A stretch of DNA of 64,000 nucleotides from Alistipes sp. (GTDB taxonomy: Bacteria; Bacteroidota; Bacteroidia; Bacteroidales; Rikenellaceae): contig NZ_JAHHQJ010000013.1 in NCBI RefSeq assembly GCF_020026455.1, forward strand, positions 1 through 64,000, given 5' to 3'. The notes beneath the pieces were generated by a model. The model worked only from the letters and a program-made list of their open reading frames with translations. It searched no databases and had not been told where the DNA came from. Position 1 is the first letter of the stretch; each line of letters opens with the position of its first letter. This document shows, in pieces, positions 43,855 to 52,812 of this stretch. Position numbers and translations under genes: made by a program.

Positions 43855-45321
43855 CTAACCGTTGTGCTGCGCTACGATCTCCTCGTTACGCTTGCGGATA
43901 TTCTGCACGTTGGCAATCTCGACATACGACGCACCGCCGTCGGGACCGAAACTACCGCCCACGATGGCCATCAGGTCACCGTCGTCGAGCTTGCGGTACT
44001 GGTCGAGGAACTCCAGGGCATCGACCAGGAAGTGGTATTTGTCGGAGAGTTCCTGCGTCCGGAGAATCGGCACGACACCATACGACAGGGCCAGAATACG
44101 CTGCGCATGCAGCTGGTAGCAGACGGCCATCACGGTCTTGCGGCCTCGGAACGCCGCCAGATAACGGCCTGTGCGGCCCGTCTTAGTGTCGAGCACCACA
44201 TATTTGATCGGCAGGTTGGTCGAGGCGCGCACGGCCGAACGGGCCAGCTGTGCGGTGATCTCGTGGTTCACCGAAACCATGTCCATGTCGATCATCGGCT
44301 TGAAATGCGTCTCGTCGCGTTCGATTTCGCGGGCGATGCGGGCCATGGTCTCCACCGACTGCACGGGGAAATCGCCCATGGCGGTCTCGTCGCTCAGCAT
44401 CACGGCATCCACACGTTCGTAGATGGCGCTGGCCACATCGCTCACCTCGGCGCGCGTCGGGCGCGGGGACTTGACCATCGAATAGAGCATCTGCGTGGCG
44501 ATGATCACGGGACGCTTGGCGCAGATACACTTCTCGACGATACGCCGCTGCGTGTTGGGAATGGCCTCGGCCGGGAGCTCCACGCCTAGGTCACCGCGGG
44601 CAACCATGATGCCGTATGAAGCCTCGATGATCTCGTCGATGTTGTCGAGTCCCTCCTGGTTCTCGATCTTCGAGATGATCTTGATGTTGCTGCCGTGGGC
44701 GTCGAGAATCTCCTGCACGGCCCGGATGTCGCGTGCCGAGCGCACGAACGAATGCGCAATGAAATCGACGTCGTTCTTCACGGCCCATTCGATGAAGCGC
44801 CGGTCCTTCTCGGTGACCGACGGCAGGTCGATCGACACACCCGGCACGTTGACGCTCTTGCGCGAACGCATGGCGCCTCCCACGACGAACTCGCAGTCCA
44901 GCTCCGTGTCATTCTTGCCCACGACGCGGATTTCCAGCTCGCCGTCGGCGATCAGCATCCGCGCCCCGACGGGAATATCGTTCACGATCGAGGGCACGTT
45001 CATGTAGACCACCTTGCGGGTCGTGAAGTCCGAGCCGTCCGAACCGCGCACGGCCACCCGGTCTCCGGGATGGAAATTGATGCTGTTGCCGTATTCGTCG
45101 GCGATCGTCGTGACACGGATTTCGGGTCCCTTGGTATCTATCATGATCGGAATGGCCGGGTTCACCCGGTGCACCGTCTCGACGATATGTGTGGCTCCGT
45201 CCTCAGTGACGTGCGCCGAATTGACGCGCACCACGTCCATCCCCGCGTCGAAAAGCTGTTTTACAAACTCCTCGTTACAACGGAAATCCGACATCGTTGC
45301 GACAATCTTGGTTTTTTTCAT
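43855..45321 (-). CDS. pyk: Pyruvate kinase
   Basis: A 488-residue glycolytic enzyme converting phosphoenolpyruvate and ADP to pyruvate and ATP. KTKIVATMSD, VRVNSAH, MIDTKGPEIR, KIENQEGLDNIDEII, MVARGDLGVELP and RPVIIATQML are standard active-site segments. Start 45321 (MKKTKIV) is favoured; an ATG 9 bp upstream is possible. The flippase gene follows within 5 bp. Confidence 0.96.
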   Translation of the reverse strand: MKKTKIVATMSDFRCNEEFVKQLFDAGMDVVRVNSAHVTEDGATHIVETVHRVNPAIPIMIDTKGPEIRVTTIADEYGNSINFHPGDRVAVRGSDGSDFTTRKVVYMNVPSIVNDIPVGARMLIADGELEIRVVGKNDTELDCEFVVGGAMRSRKSVNVPGVSIDLPSVTEKDRRFIEWAVKNDVDFIAHSFVRSARDIRAVQEILDAHGSNIKIISKIENQEGLDNIDEIIEASYGIMVARGDLGVELPAEAIPNTQRRIVEKCICAKRPVIIATQMLYSMVKSPRPTRAEVSDVASAIYERVDAVMLSDETAMGDFPVQSVETMARIAREIERDETHFKPMIDMDMVSVNHEITAQLARSAVRASTNLPIKYVVLDTKTGRTGRYLAAFRGRKTVMAVCYQLHAQRILALSYGVVPILRTQELSDKYHFLVDALEFLDQYRKLDDGDLMAIVGGSFGPDGGASYVEIANVQNIRKRNEEIVAQHNG

Positions 45322-45504
45322 GCGATACATACAGAAATATTTTTGGTTTTTTGTCCTTTCAATTTTTCAATCCGCCCCAGAGGGTATCCGGACGGCCCCA
45401 GGTACCGTTTGCAAGTCCGGCCGCTCCCGCAACCACTCTCCGCGGCCCGGGGGAGGGGCGAAAATCTGTCCGACGGCACTCTCCCGGGCCCTCGGACCGA
45501 ACCG

Positions 45505-45933
45505 CTACCTTTCGCCGATCAGCAACAGGGCTTCCGTTCCCAATCGGTACGAATCCAGCCCGAAGCCCATGATCGAGCCCCTGACCACGGGAGCCAGCAG
45601 GGAGGTGTGGCGAAACTCCTCGCGGGCGAGGATCGAGGAGATGTGCACCTCGACGACGGGAAACGACACGGCCGACACGGCGTCGCGCAGCGCCACCGAA
45701 GTATGCGTATATCCGCCGGCATTGAGCACCACGCCGTCGTAGAGGCCCTCGGCCTGCTGCACGGCATCGATCAGTTCGCCTTCGATGTTCGACTGGAAAT
45801 AGCCAAACTCCACCGCGGGGCAGGCCGCTTTCAGCGTCTCGAAATACGACTCGAAGGTCTGCGATCCGTAAACCCCGGTGTCGCGCCGTCCCTGAAGATT
45901 GAGGTTCGGTCCGTTGAGAATCAATATCTTCAT
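45505..45933 (-). CDS. aroQ: Type II 3-dehydroquinate dehydratase
   Basis: A 142-residue shikimate-pathway enzyme dehydrating 3-dehydroquinate. MKILILNGPNLNLQGRRD (active-site Asn and Arg), YFQSNIEGELIDAVQ, VVLNAGGYTHTSVALRDA (catalytic region) and VEVHISSILAREEFRHTS are intact. The ATG at 45933 is the family's normal start; codons further upstream read into the promoter. A well-formed promoter lies at 45978-46008. Length is normal for AroQ. Confidence 0.96.
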   Translation of the reverse strand: MKILILNGPNLNLQGRRDTGVYGSQTFESYFETLKAACPAVEFGYFQSNIEGELIDAVQQAEGLYDGVVLNAGGYTHTSVALRDAVSAVSFPVVEVHISSILAREEFRHTSLLAPVVRGSIMGFGLDSYRLGTEALLLIGER

Positions 45934-45977
45934 AGCTCCATTCATTAACCTGACGCCCCAAGCGGGCGATTCCCGGA

Positions 45978-46008
45978 CAAAGATACGAAAAAGTCGGACG
46001 AGAACAAA
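45978..46008 (-). promoter_or_regulatory. Promoter of aroQ
   Basis: On the minus strand TTTG (46008-46005), 19 bp, then TATCTTTG (45985-45978), a full consensus match 44 bp before the ATG. A second TATCTTTG (46074-46067) lies upstream without a well-spaced -33 box. Confidence 0.82.
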
Positions 46009-46097
46009 CCCGAATCGCATCCGCTCCGGCAAAATGCTGCGGCGGATAAAAGTGCGGTCGCGGCACCAAAGATACGAAAAATCACCGAAAAAATCGG

Positions 46098-46105
46098 TAC
46101 CTTTG
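46098..46105 (+). promoter_or_regulatory. -7 box of thiL
   Basis: TACCTTTG, 20 bp before the thiL ATG, divergent from the aroQ promoters. No good -33 box is seen. Confidence 0.55.
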
Positions 46106-46125
46106 CACCATAACACCACTCTTCC

Positions 46126-47064
46126 ATGACCGAATTCGGATTCATCGACAACATAAAAGCCCTTTTCGCCCCGCTTCCCGACAACGGATTCGAGGGCATC
46201 GGCGACGACTGCTCCGTGTTGCCTGTCGGCGGCGGCGAATCGCTGGTCTTCACCGCGGATCTCTTGACCGAAGGGGTTCACTTTCTGCGTGCGGCGACCT
46301 CGGCCCGCGAGCTGGGGCGCAAGTCCCTCGCCGTAAACTTGAGCGACGTGGCCGCCATGGGCGCCCGTCCCGTGGCGACACTGCTCTCGATCGCCCTTCC
46401 GGCCGATGCCGCCGATGCGTGGGCCGAAGAATTCATGCTCGGCTACCGGGAGCTCTCCGGGGAGTTCGGCGTGACGCTCGCCGGCGGCGACACGACCCGC
46501 TCGCTGTCAGGCATCACGATCAACGTCACGGCCATCGGCCGCGCAACCGACACCCACCTCAAGCGGCGCAGCGACGCACGCCCCGGCGATGTGATCTTCA
46601 CCGCCGGGGAACTCGGCGCCTCGGGAGCGGGCCTGCAAGACATCCTCGCGGGGCGCTACGACACCCCCGCGGCAGCCGTCCACCGCAACCCGCAACCGCA
46701 GGTCGCCGAAGGCATCTGGCTCGGCACCCGCCCCGAGGTGCACGCCATGATGGACCTTTCGGACGGACTGGCCTCCGACCTGAGACACATCCTCGACTGC
46801 TCGGGCGTCGGCGCCGAAGTTGCCCTCGGGCAGATCCCCGTGGCACCGGGCACCGACGTCCGCATGGCCGCCTGCGGAGGCGAAGACTACAAACTCCTGT
46901 TCACCGCCGCTCCGGAGGCAGCCGAACGCCTCGCCGCGGATTTCCGCATCCGCTTCGGCACACCCATCCACCCCATCGGCCGCATCACGCCCCAACCGGG
47001 CTTCGTATGGCTCCGCAACGGAAAACCCGAGCCGCTGGACTGGCACGGGTTCGAACACTATTGA
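46126..47064 (+). CDS. thiL: Thiamine-monophosphate kinase
   Basis: A 312-residue enzyme making thiamine diphosphate from thiamine monophosphate. The family's GIGDDCSVLP (metal/phosphate Asps), TADLLTEGVHF, KSLAVNLSDVAAMGA, LAGGDTTRS, MDLSDGLASDLRHIL and CGGEDYKLLF segments are all present. It is single and divergent from aroQ. No thiamine riboswitch is visible in its short leader. Confidence 0.95.
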   Translation: MTEFGFIDNIKALFAPLPDNGFEGIGDDCSVLPVGGGESLVFTADLLTEGVHFLRAATSARELGRKSLAVNLSDVAAMGARPVATLLSIALPADAADAWAEEFMLGYRELSGEFGVTLAGGDTTRSLSGITINVTAIGRATDTHLKRRSDARPGDVIFTAGELGASGAGLQDILAGRYDTPAAAVHRNPQPQVAEGIWLGTRPEVHAMMDLSDGLASDLRHILDCSGVGAEVALGQIPVAPGTDVRMAACGGEDYKLLFTAAPEAAERLAADFRIRFGTPIHPIGRITPQPGFVWLRNGKPEPLDWHGFEHY

Positions 47065-47171
47065 TGCAAACGGGGATGAATGGCTCCATCCCCGCATGCC
47101 GACCGTATCGGGACAGGTCGCGTCCACACCCCGCGAGCGCCACACTCAGCGCTCCATGAAATCGGAAAAAC

Positions 47172-47447
47172 TCAGTCCCGAATGATGTAGACGCGTTCGT
47201 TGCGTCCCTGCATGTGGTAATTCTCCCGGGCGTACTCCTCGAGATAATCATCGTACTTCAGCCGTTCGAGCAGGGTGCTGTCCTGTTCGATCTTCCCGGT
47301 GTAATAGATTTGCTCGCGGGCCAGGGCATTGATCTGCCGCTTGATCTTCACGGCATGCAGGGCATTGCGCCCCACGACGAACATCGTGAGGACGACAATG
47401 ATCGCCGTTGCGACGATCCAGAATCTGCGGCCGAACCGAATTTTCAT
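47172..47447 (-). CDS. DivIC/FtsB-like septum formation initiator protein
   Basis: A 91-residue single-pass membrane protein. A short cytosolic basic end (MKIRFGRRF), one membrane helix (IVATAIIVVLTMFVV), a coiled coil (KRQINALAREQIYYTGKIEQD), then the family's YDDYLEEYARENYHMQ segment. It belongs to the small divisome proteins (DivIC/FtsB/FtsL) that link FtsQ with septal synthesis. It stands alone with a repeat block upstream. Confidence 0.88.
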   Translation of the reverse strand: MKIRFGRRFWIVATAIIVVLTMFVVGRNALHAVKIKRQINALAREQIYYTGKIEQDSTLLERLKYDDYLEEYARENYHMQGRNERVYIIRD

Positions 47448-47462
47448 TGATCCAATTTATTA

Positions 47463-47580
47463 CTCCCGAACAAAACGCGGCTCCCGGGCAAAATACCCCC
47501 AGGCAAAATACCCCCGGACAAAACGCTCCCGAGCAAAACGCGGCACCCGGACAAACTACGCCCCTCTTACTCCCGGACAA
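47463..47580. repeat. C-rich degenerate tandem array of about 17-bp units
   Basis: Six to seven diverged copies of CCCCCGGACAAAACG-like units lie between queE and the DivIC-like gene, in the leader region of the latter. It resembles in unit length and composition, but not in sequence, the arrays at 16700-16930 and 19119-19300. Confidence 0.75.
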
Positions 47581-47665
47581 GGGCCGAAACGGCGCCTGCC
47601 CCCGACGGAACACGCCAAATGCCGGCATTCCGGGGTACAGAGCCTCCCCCTGCCGCAAATCGGCA

Positions 47666-48301
47666 TCAGGGAATGTGCATGTATTTGTGCGTCTGAATGG
47701 AGATGTTCCATTGCGGATGCGCCTTGACATACGCGACGATCGCGGGCATCACCTTCTCGGCGACGCTCCATTCGGGCTGGAGGAAGAGCAGACTCTTTCC
47801 GCCTACGCGGGCGGCATTCCGCTCGGCCCATTCGAAATCCTCCTCCGACTCGACGATCACCTTCAGCTCGTCGGCCCGTTCGAACGCCTCGTCCAAAGGC
47901 GGCTGCCGGCGCTTCGGCGAGAGACACACCCAGTCGAAAACACCGCTGAAGGGATGCGACCCCGAGGTCTCCAGAAAAATCTGCAAGCCCTTTTCGCGCA
48001 GCGTCTCCGTGAGCACCCCCAGCGGATAGAGCAGCGGCTCGCCCCCCGTGATGACGATGGCCTGGGCCGGACACGACGTCGCCCGGTCGATCACCGTCTG
48101 CACATCGGTCGGCGGATAGAGTTTCGGGTTCCACGTATACTTGGCGTCGCACCAGCGGCAACCGACGTCACAACCTCCGAGCCGGATGAAATAGGCGGGT
48201 TTTCCGGTGTGGAAACCCTCGCCCTGAATGGTGTAGAAATCCTCGACCAGCGGCAACATCCGCCCGCCGTCGAGCCATGCGGGATCGGTTGCGGCTACCA
48301 T
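47666..48301 (-). CDS. queE: 7-carboxy-7-deazaguanine synthase
   Basis: A 211-residue radical SAM enzyme of queuosine biosynthesis, ring-contracting 6-carboxytetrahydropterin. The cluster motif is CDVGCRWC (CxxxCxxC) with substrate segments YTIQGEGFHTGKPAYF and ITGGEPLL. The ATG at 48301 overlaps the hpt stop (ATGA), so the start is well supported by coupling; a Met at 48259 is a less likely alternative. Other queuosine genes are not in the window. Confidence 0.93.
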   Translation of the reverse strand: MVAATDPAWLDGGRMLPLVEDFYTIQGEGFHTGKPAYFIRLGGCDVGCRWCDAKYTWNPKLYPPTDVQTVIDRATSCPAQAIVITGGEPLLYPLGVLTETLREKGLQIFLETSGSHPFSGVFDWVCLSPKRRQPPLDEAFERADELKVIVESEEDFEWAERNAARVGGKSLLFLQPEWSVAEKVMPAIVAYVKAHPQWNISIQTHKYMHIP

Positions 48302-48843
48302 CACTCGGTCACGACGTAAATATCCTTGAGACTGCGGCCCAGCTGGTCGTAGTCCAGCCCGTAGCCCACGATGAACTCGTTGCCGATCTCCATGGCGCGG
48401 TACTTGATCGGCAACGTCTTGCGGTACGACCCGGGTTTGAAGAAGAGCGTACAAACCTCGACCGACGCCGGATTTCGGGCCTCAAGGTCCTTGATCATGT
48501 GCTCGATCGACTCGCCGGTGTCCACGATGTCCTCGACGATGATCACATGACGGCCCTCGATCGAATTGTTCAGACCGATCAGACTTTTCACGTTGCCCGT
48601 GGAGCAGGTTCCGTCGTACGAAGCCAGCTTGACGAACGAGAGTTCGTTCTGGAATTCGATTTTCTTGATCAGGTCGGACATGAACATGAACGAACCGTTG
48701 AGAATCCCCAGAAACAGCGGAGTCTCCTTGCCGGCATAGTCGGCATTGATTCGCTGCGCCACGGCATCCACGGCCTTGTCGATCTGTTCGGCGGGGATCA
48801 TGATTCGGAACTTCTTGTCGTGAAGTTGTATGATATTCTCCAT
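48301..48843 (-). CDS. hpt: Hypoxanthine phosphoribosyltransferase
   Basis: A 180-residue purine-salvage enzyme joining hypoxanthine or guanine to PRPP. The PRPP-binding motif VIIVEDIVDTGESI, the flexible loop near LASYDGTCSTG and the C-terminal VGYGLDYDQLGRSL are typical. It overlaps queE by 1 bp of its stop. A TACTTTTG -7-like box lies at 48881-48874, 31 bp before the ATG; the -33 box is uncertain. Confidence 0.95.
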   Translation of the reverse strand: MENIIQLHDKKFRIMIPAEQIDKAVDAVAQRINADYAGKETPLFLGILNGSFMFMSDLIKKIEFQNELSFVKLASYDGTCSTGNVKSLIGLNNSIEGRHVIIVEDIVDTGESIEHMIKDLEARNPASVEVCTLFFKPGSYRKTLPIKYRAMEIGNEFIVGYGLDYDQLGRSLKDIYVVTE

Positions 48844-49432
48844 TTCGCTACGGGATTTTTGGAATTATACCTGCAAAAGTAACTATTTGCGCGCAACAAA
48901 CGAAGTCTTCGGAGAAAATAATCGCAAAAAGATCACCCGCCGCCCCCGGGCCGTTTTCCCAACAGCGCGGGACTGCCGCCGCGCAACGCCCCCTCCCGAC
49001 CGGACAACACCCCGCCGCTATTTCGCAAAGCCCCTCTCCCGCGGACTCCCCCCGACCACCCGGCGCCGGACTTCCGCCGCGCAACGACGGCCTCCCTCGA
49101 GAAGGCTCCGCCCCTTCGCCCCCGCAGGAAACGGCCGAAGCACGGATGCCAAGGACTTCCGCACCCGGCACCGGACTGCCGCCTCCCCATTCCAACGCCG
49201 GCGGCGGACATCGGCCCTCCCCCCCCTGCAAACCCCTTTCCCGGTCCCAGATATCCGGCAGCAAACGGGCAAAGCGCCGATTCCGAGACATCGAATTCCC
49301 CGCAGCATGTAACAAATGCCTTCCGCGGAGCGGTTTGGTATAGCCGCGCGCCCATTTCATACACTACCCTGCCAAACGGGCGATAACCCCGGCGGGAAAT
49401 CCCATCTTTGCCGCAAGAATAAATCCCAAAAG
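48844..49432. other. GC-rich repetitive spacer between hpt and the lipoprotein gene
   Basis: About 590 bases with no convincing gene. It contains related 19-base blocks at 48970-48988 and 49068-49086 (one mismatch, 98 bp apart), a C8 run at 49219-49226 and other C-rich short repeats. Open frames across it on both strands have Arg/Gly/Pro-rich composition typical of non-coding GC-rich sequence. Confidence 0.6.
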
Positions 49433-50461
49433 ATGAATTATTTACCCATCCTGTTTCTGGTGTTCGCCGTCGCGTGCGGCGACACGCAGCCTCCGTCCGC
49501 CACCGAAACCCTCCCCGCCGCGGGCATCTACCACTGGAAAACCACCTTCTCGACCTCCGGATGGGAGTCGGCCTTCATGGAGCGCCACCGCATCGGCCGT
49601 CTCTACCTGCGCTTCTTCGATGTGGACCTCGACCGCTGGAACCCGGCCTCCGCCCCGCAGATTGTGCCCGTCGGCACCACCCGCTTCCCGGAGAGCCCCG
49701 GCAGCGGGATGCTCGTCACGCCGACGGTCTTCATCACCGTTGAGGCTCTGCAGGCCATGAAGGGACAAACGGCCGACTACGCCGAGAAAATCACAGGCCG
49801 CATCATGGCCATGAGCCGCCGCCACGACATGCTCCGCCAGATCCGCGAGGTGCAGATCGACTGCGACTGGACGCGCTCGACCCAAACGCTGTATTTCGAC
49901 CTCCTGCGCGAGATCCGCACCCGACTGCAGAAAGACAGCATCCGCCTCGGCGCCACCATCCGCCTGCATCAGTTGCACCAGGCGGCTCCGCCCGTCGACC
50001 GAGGCATGCTGATGCTCTACAACACGGGCAATGTGCGCGACGACGACACCCGCAACTCGATTCTCGACGAGGAGGATGTCGCGCCGTATCTGCGCCGTAA
50101 GCCGACCTGCGATCTTCCCCTGGACTTCGCCTACCCTGTCTTTGCATGGGGGATCTGGTTCCGCGACGGGGCGTTCAAGGCCATCCTCCACCATACGGAC
50201 TTCTCCGACCCCGACCGCTACGAGCCTATCGGCAACAACATCTTCCGCGTGCGCAAGTCCCATTTCCTGGAGAACCACCAACTTCGGCCCGACGACCGCA
50301 TCCGCCTCGACGCGCCGAATCCGGAGCAGATTCTTCGCGTGAAACAGCGCGTCGAACGGCTCTATGCCACGGCGGAGAGTGCCGTCGTCCTCTATCACCT
50401 CGATTCGTTGCACCTTTCCCAATTCACCGACCATGAAATTGAAGCTCTTTATCGCCGTTAG
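49433..50461 (+). CDS. Hypothetical lipoprotein, possible barrel-fold enzyme
   Basis: A 342-residue lipoprotein (VFAVAC then GDTQPP). The chain reads like a TIM barrel: IYHWKTTF, GRLYLRFFDVDLDRW, VQIDCDWTRSTQTLYF (acidic strand end), GATIRLHQ, MLMLYNTGN and FAYPVFAWGIWFRDG. The QIDCDW strand is faintly like DUF3142 proteins, but I cannot assign a family. The next gene starts inside its last 29 bp, so the two are coupled. The start at 49433 follows the lipoprotein signal; the upstream frame is GC-rich non-coding sequence. Confidence 0.75.
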   Translation: MNYLPILFLVFAVACGDTQPPSATETLPAAGIYHWKTTFSTSGWESAFMERHRIGRLYLRFFDVDLDRWNPASAPQIVPVGTTRFPESPGSGMLVTPTVFITVEALQAMKGQTADYAEKITGRIMAMSRRHDMLRQIREVQIDCDWTRSTQTLYFDLLREIRTRLQKDSIRLGATIRLHQLHQAAPPVDRGMLMLYNTGNVRDDDTRNSILDEEDVAPYLRRKPTCDLPLDFAYPVFAWGIWFRDGAFKAILHHTDFSDPDRYEPIGNNIFRVRKSHFLENHQLRPDDRIRLDAPNPEQILRVKQRVERLYATAESAVVLYHLDSLHLSQFTDHEIEALYRR

Positions 50462-52550
50462 CCTCCTGCCGATCCTCGTCCCCACCCGCCTATCGGCCTG
50501 CCTGACACCTGTCTACAAAGCCGCCGACTACCTGATGGTCCGCCTCTACGACCACGCGGGCGAACGGAGTGCCGACCTCCACGAGAACTGCCGCCTGTGG
50601 CAAATCCTCACCCGGAATGCGGCGGATACGGCCGCCATCGCGGAAGTACTCTGCCAGTTCTCGGCCGAAGGGTTGCGTGCGGCCACCTCCAACCGGTCTG
50701 CCGACACGCCGTCCGGCCGCAATTCGTTTGTCGGCTGGCTGTCGCACCCGGAGAACGGCGACGCCCGACGTCTGCTCCTGCTGGCCAAGCAATGCGAGGA
50801 GGTGCGCGCAAATCGAAATTCGCCGTGGTATTACCCTTGCGAGGGCGACGATGTCACGACCCGGCTGTGCGCAGTCAGAGACTCGTCGCTCACCTGCACC
50901 GAAGGGCCGCTGCTCGACCGCTACACGCTGCAGGCCGTGCGGGCGATGTTCTCGCTGAGCGAATACGGCGCCTGCATCAATCTGTGGCAGGAGCGGCAGG
51001 CGTCATTGCCTGCGGGATGGGTGCGCGACAGGATAGAGGGCTATGTGGCCGGGGCCCTGCTTCGCACGGGCGAAGCCAGCGAGGCACTGGAGATTTTCGC
51101 TCGTCACGAAGATGTGGAGTCTCTGATTTTCTGTGCGCGGCAACTAGGCTTTTCCACCCGTGACGACGCGATGAACCGCCTCCTCTACCGGCTCAATCCC
51201 GACTCGCACCACCTGCTCCGCCATGCCGAACAGGTGCTGCTGGGGGCCTCCGCAGATTCCGATCGAATGACACAAACCGACTATAAGGAGCTGAGGGCAT
51301 TTGCCGACCGCGTGTTGCGCGAGGGGCGGTGCCGCAACCTTGCCCCGTGGTACTACGTCAAGGCCTGCTGCCTGGATCTGGAGGGCCGGAGCCGCGAGGC
51401 TTCGCAGGTCCTGGCCCGCGGCGAAAGGTGCGCAGCATCGGAATTTCTGCGTGCGTCGATGCGCGTATTTCGCCTTTGTCTCAACGCCCGACTCCTTCCG
51501 GTCGACGCGACCTACGATGCGATGCTGCTCCGGGAGATGAAGTGGCTCGACGCGAAAATCCGCAACAACATCACCCCCGAGGTGCGGGAAACCGTCATCA
51601 ACCACACCAAAACGCTGTCCCACAGCAGTTTCTACTATTGGAACGACATACTGCGCAAGGTGCTGGCAGGCATTGCGGCCCCCCGTTACCTTGCGGCGGG
51701 GAAGCCCGAGCGGGCCCTTCAGGTCACCAACATGGCCGATTACCGCCTGGTGCATCTGGTGGGATATTGCACCACCGACGACGAGGGAAAGCCCGTTGCG
51801 CTGGAGCGGCTCCGCACCTCCGCGCCCCGCAACGCCCTGGACTACACCACCGACTGGTTCCACATGGCCGACACGATCAGTGTGCGTTCCCTCATAGCCT
51901 ATGCGCGCCGGACGGCACACCCCCAGTCGGATTTCGACCGCTTTGTCCGCGAACGCGGTTACGTTTCGGAGGATCTGGTCAACGAACTCATCGGCACCAA
52001 ATACCTGAGAATGGAGCGCTACGACAAGGCCGCGGAGTACTTCCGCAAGGTACCCCCGTCGTATTTCTACCGCCTGAACACCTGCCGCACGGGATGCATG
52101 CACTACGATCCCTTCGACACGGAACACCGCGTAAAGGAGGTTGCGGACTACAAATACCGCTTCGCTGTGGAGATGGACTTCCTGCAACGCGAGATGCGGA
52201 CGGCGGCCGATGCCAACCGCCGTGCCATGATGCAGCTGCGCTATGTCATCGGACTGCGCAATTCGCGCGGGAAGTGCTGGGCGCTGACCCAATATGTCAA
52301 AAGCAGCGACGAGGATCACTACCGCACCAACCGATGGTACATCCCGCCCCATCCCCGTCAGTTCGACGCCTACTGCCGCCGGCTGGAGCAGCAGGCCTTC
52401 GCCCTGATTACCGACCGGGAGACCGAGGCGCAGGTACACCTCATGATGCACCGCTATACACGCCTCCGCACCGAAGCGTTGTCCGCCACGACGGCCGGGC
52501 GCTACGTCCGGACACACTGCGACACGCGCCGCGACTATCAGGAGAGGTAA
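50433..52550 (+). CDS. Hypothetical large helical-repeat exported protein
   Basis: A 705-residue protein with a signal peptide (KLKLFIAVSLLPILVPTRLSA). The mature chain is almost all helical, with TPR-like helix pairs such as ALLRTGEASEALEIFARHEDVESL and KYLRMERYDKAAEYFRKVP. The N-terminus has several Cys residues. I recognise no catalytic motif or named family. It overlaps the preceding lipoprotein gene by 29 bp, so the two products probably work together in the envelope. No terminator is evident after it. Confidence 0.78.
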   Translation: MKLKLFIAVSLLPILVPTRLSACLTPVYKAADYLMVRLYDHAGERSADLHENCRLWQILTRNAADTAAIAEVLCQFSAEGLRAATSNRSADTPSGRNSFVGWLSHPENGDARRLLLLAKQCEEVRANRNSPWYYPCEGDDVTTRLCAVRDSSLTCTEGPLLDRYTLQAVRAMFSLSEYGACINLWQERQASLPAGWVRDRIEGYVAGALLRTGEASEALEIFARHEDVESLIFCARQLGFSTRDDAMNRLLYRLNPDSHHLLRHAEQVLLGASADSDRMTQTDYKELRAFADRVLREGRCRNLAPWYYVKACCLDLEGRSREASQVLARGERCAASEFLRASMRVFRLCLNARLLPVDATYDAMLLREMKWLDAKIRNNITPEVRETVINHTKTLSHSSFYYWNDILRKVLAGIAAPRYLAAGKPERALQVTNMADYRLVHLVGYCTTDDEGKPVALERLRTSAPRNALDYTTDWFHMADTISVRSLIAYARRTAHPQSDFDRFVRERGYVSEDLVNELIGTKYLRMERYDKAAEYFRKVPPSYFYRLNTCRTGCMHYDPFDTEHRVKEVADYKYRFAVEMDFLQREMRTAADANRRAMMQLRYVIGLRNSRGKCWALTQYVKSSDEDHYRTNRWYIPPHPRQFDAYCRRLEQQAFALITDRETEAQVHLMMHRYTRLRTEALSATTAGRYVRTHCDTRRDYQER

Positions 52551-52812
52551 TTTCGATCTTTTTCATCGGATAGATCCGGCCCCCTGATCGGGTAAAACAT
52601 AAGTGGATTTAGTTTAGGAGATTTATAGAGAGGAATGGATGTTGATTTTTGTCTAAAAGTTTGGAGACAGGTCTAAATTATTGCAATTTTACGCTTGTCG
52701 GGATGGATGCTCCCCTTGGCGCGGGCCACTCTCCAACCGATGAGTTTGAAAGGGAAACAGAGCATGACAGAGTTTATTTGATGCCCCAAAGATGGCAAAC
52801 TTGATATTCCAA
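52551..52812. other. Short AT-rich spacer
   Basis: Between convergent genes. Contains two TCTAAA-type repeats near 52650-52680 but no recognisable gene or strong terminator. Confidence 0.4.

Noticed and set aside
47071..47094. Hairpin after thiL as a terminator
   Set aside because: Only an 8-bp stem and no T-run on the plus strand.
48848..49364. Several open frames of 60-170 codons in the hpt-lipoprotein spacer
   Set aside because: They overlap on both strands, are Arg/Gly/Pro-rich and follow the repetitive C-rich sequence.
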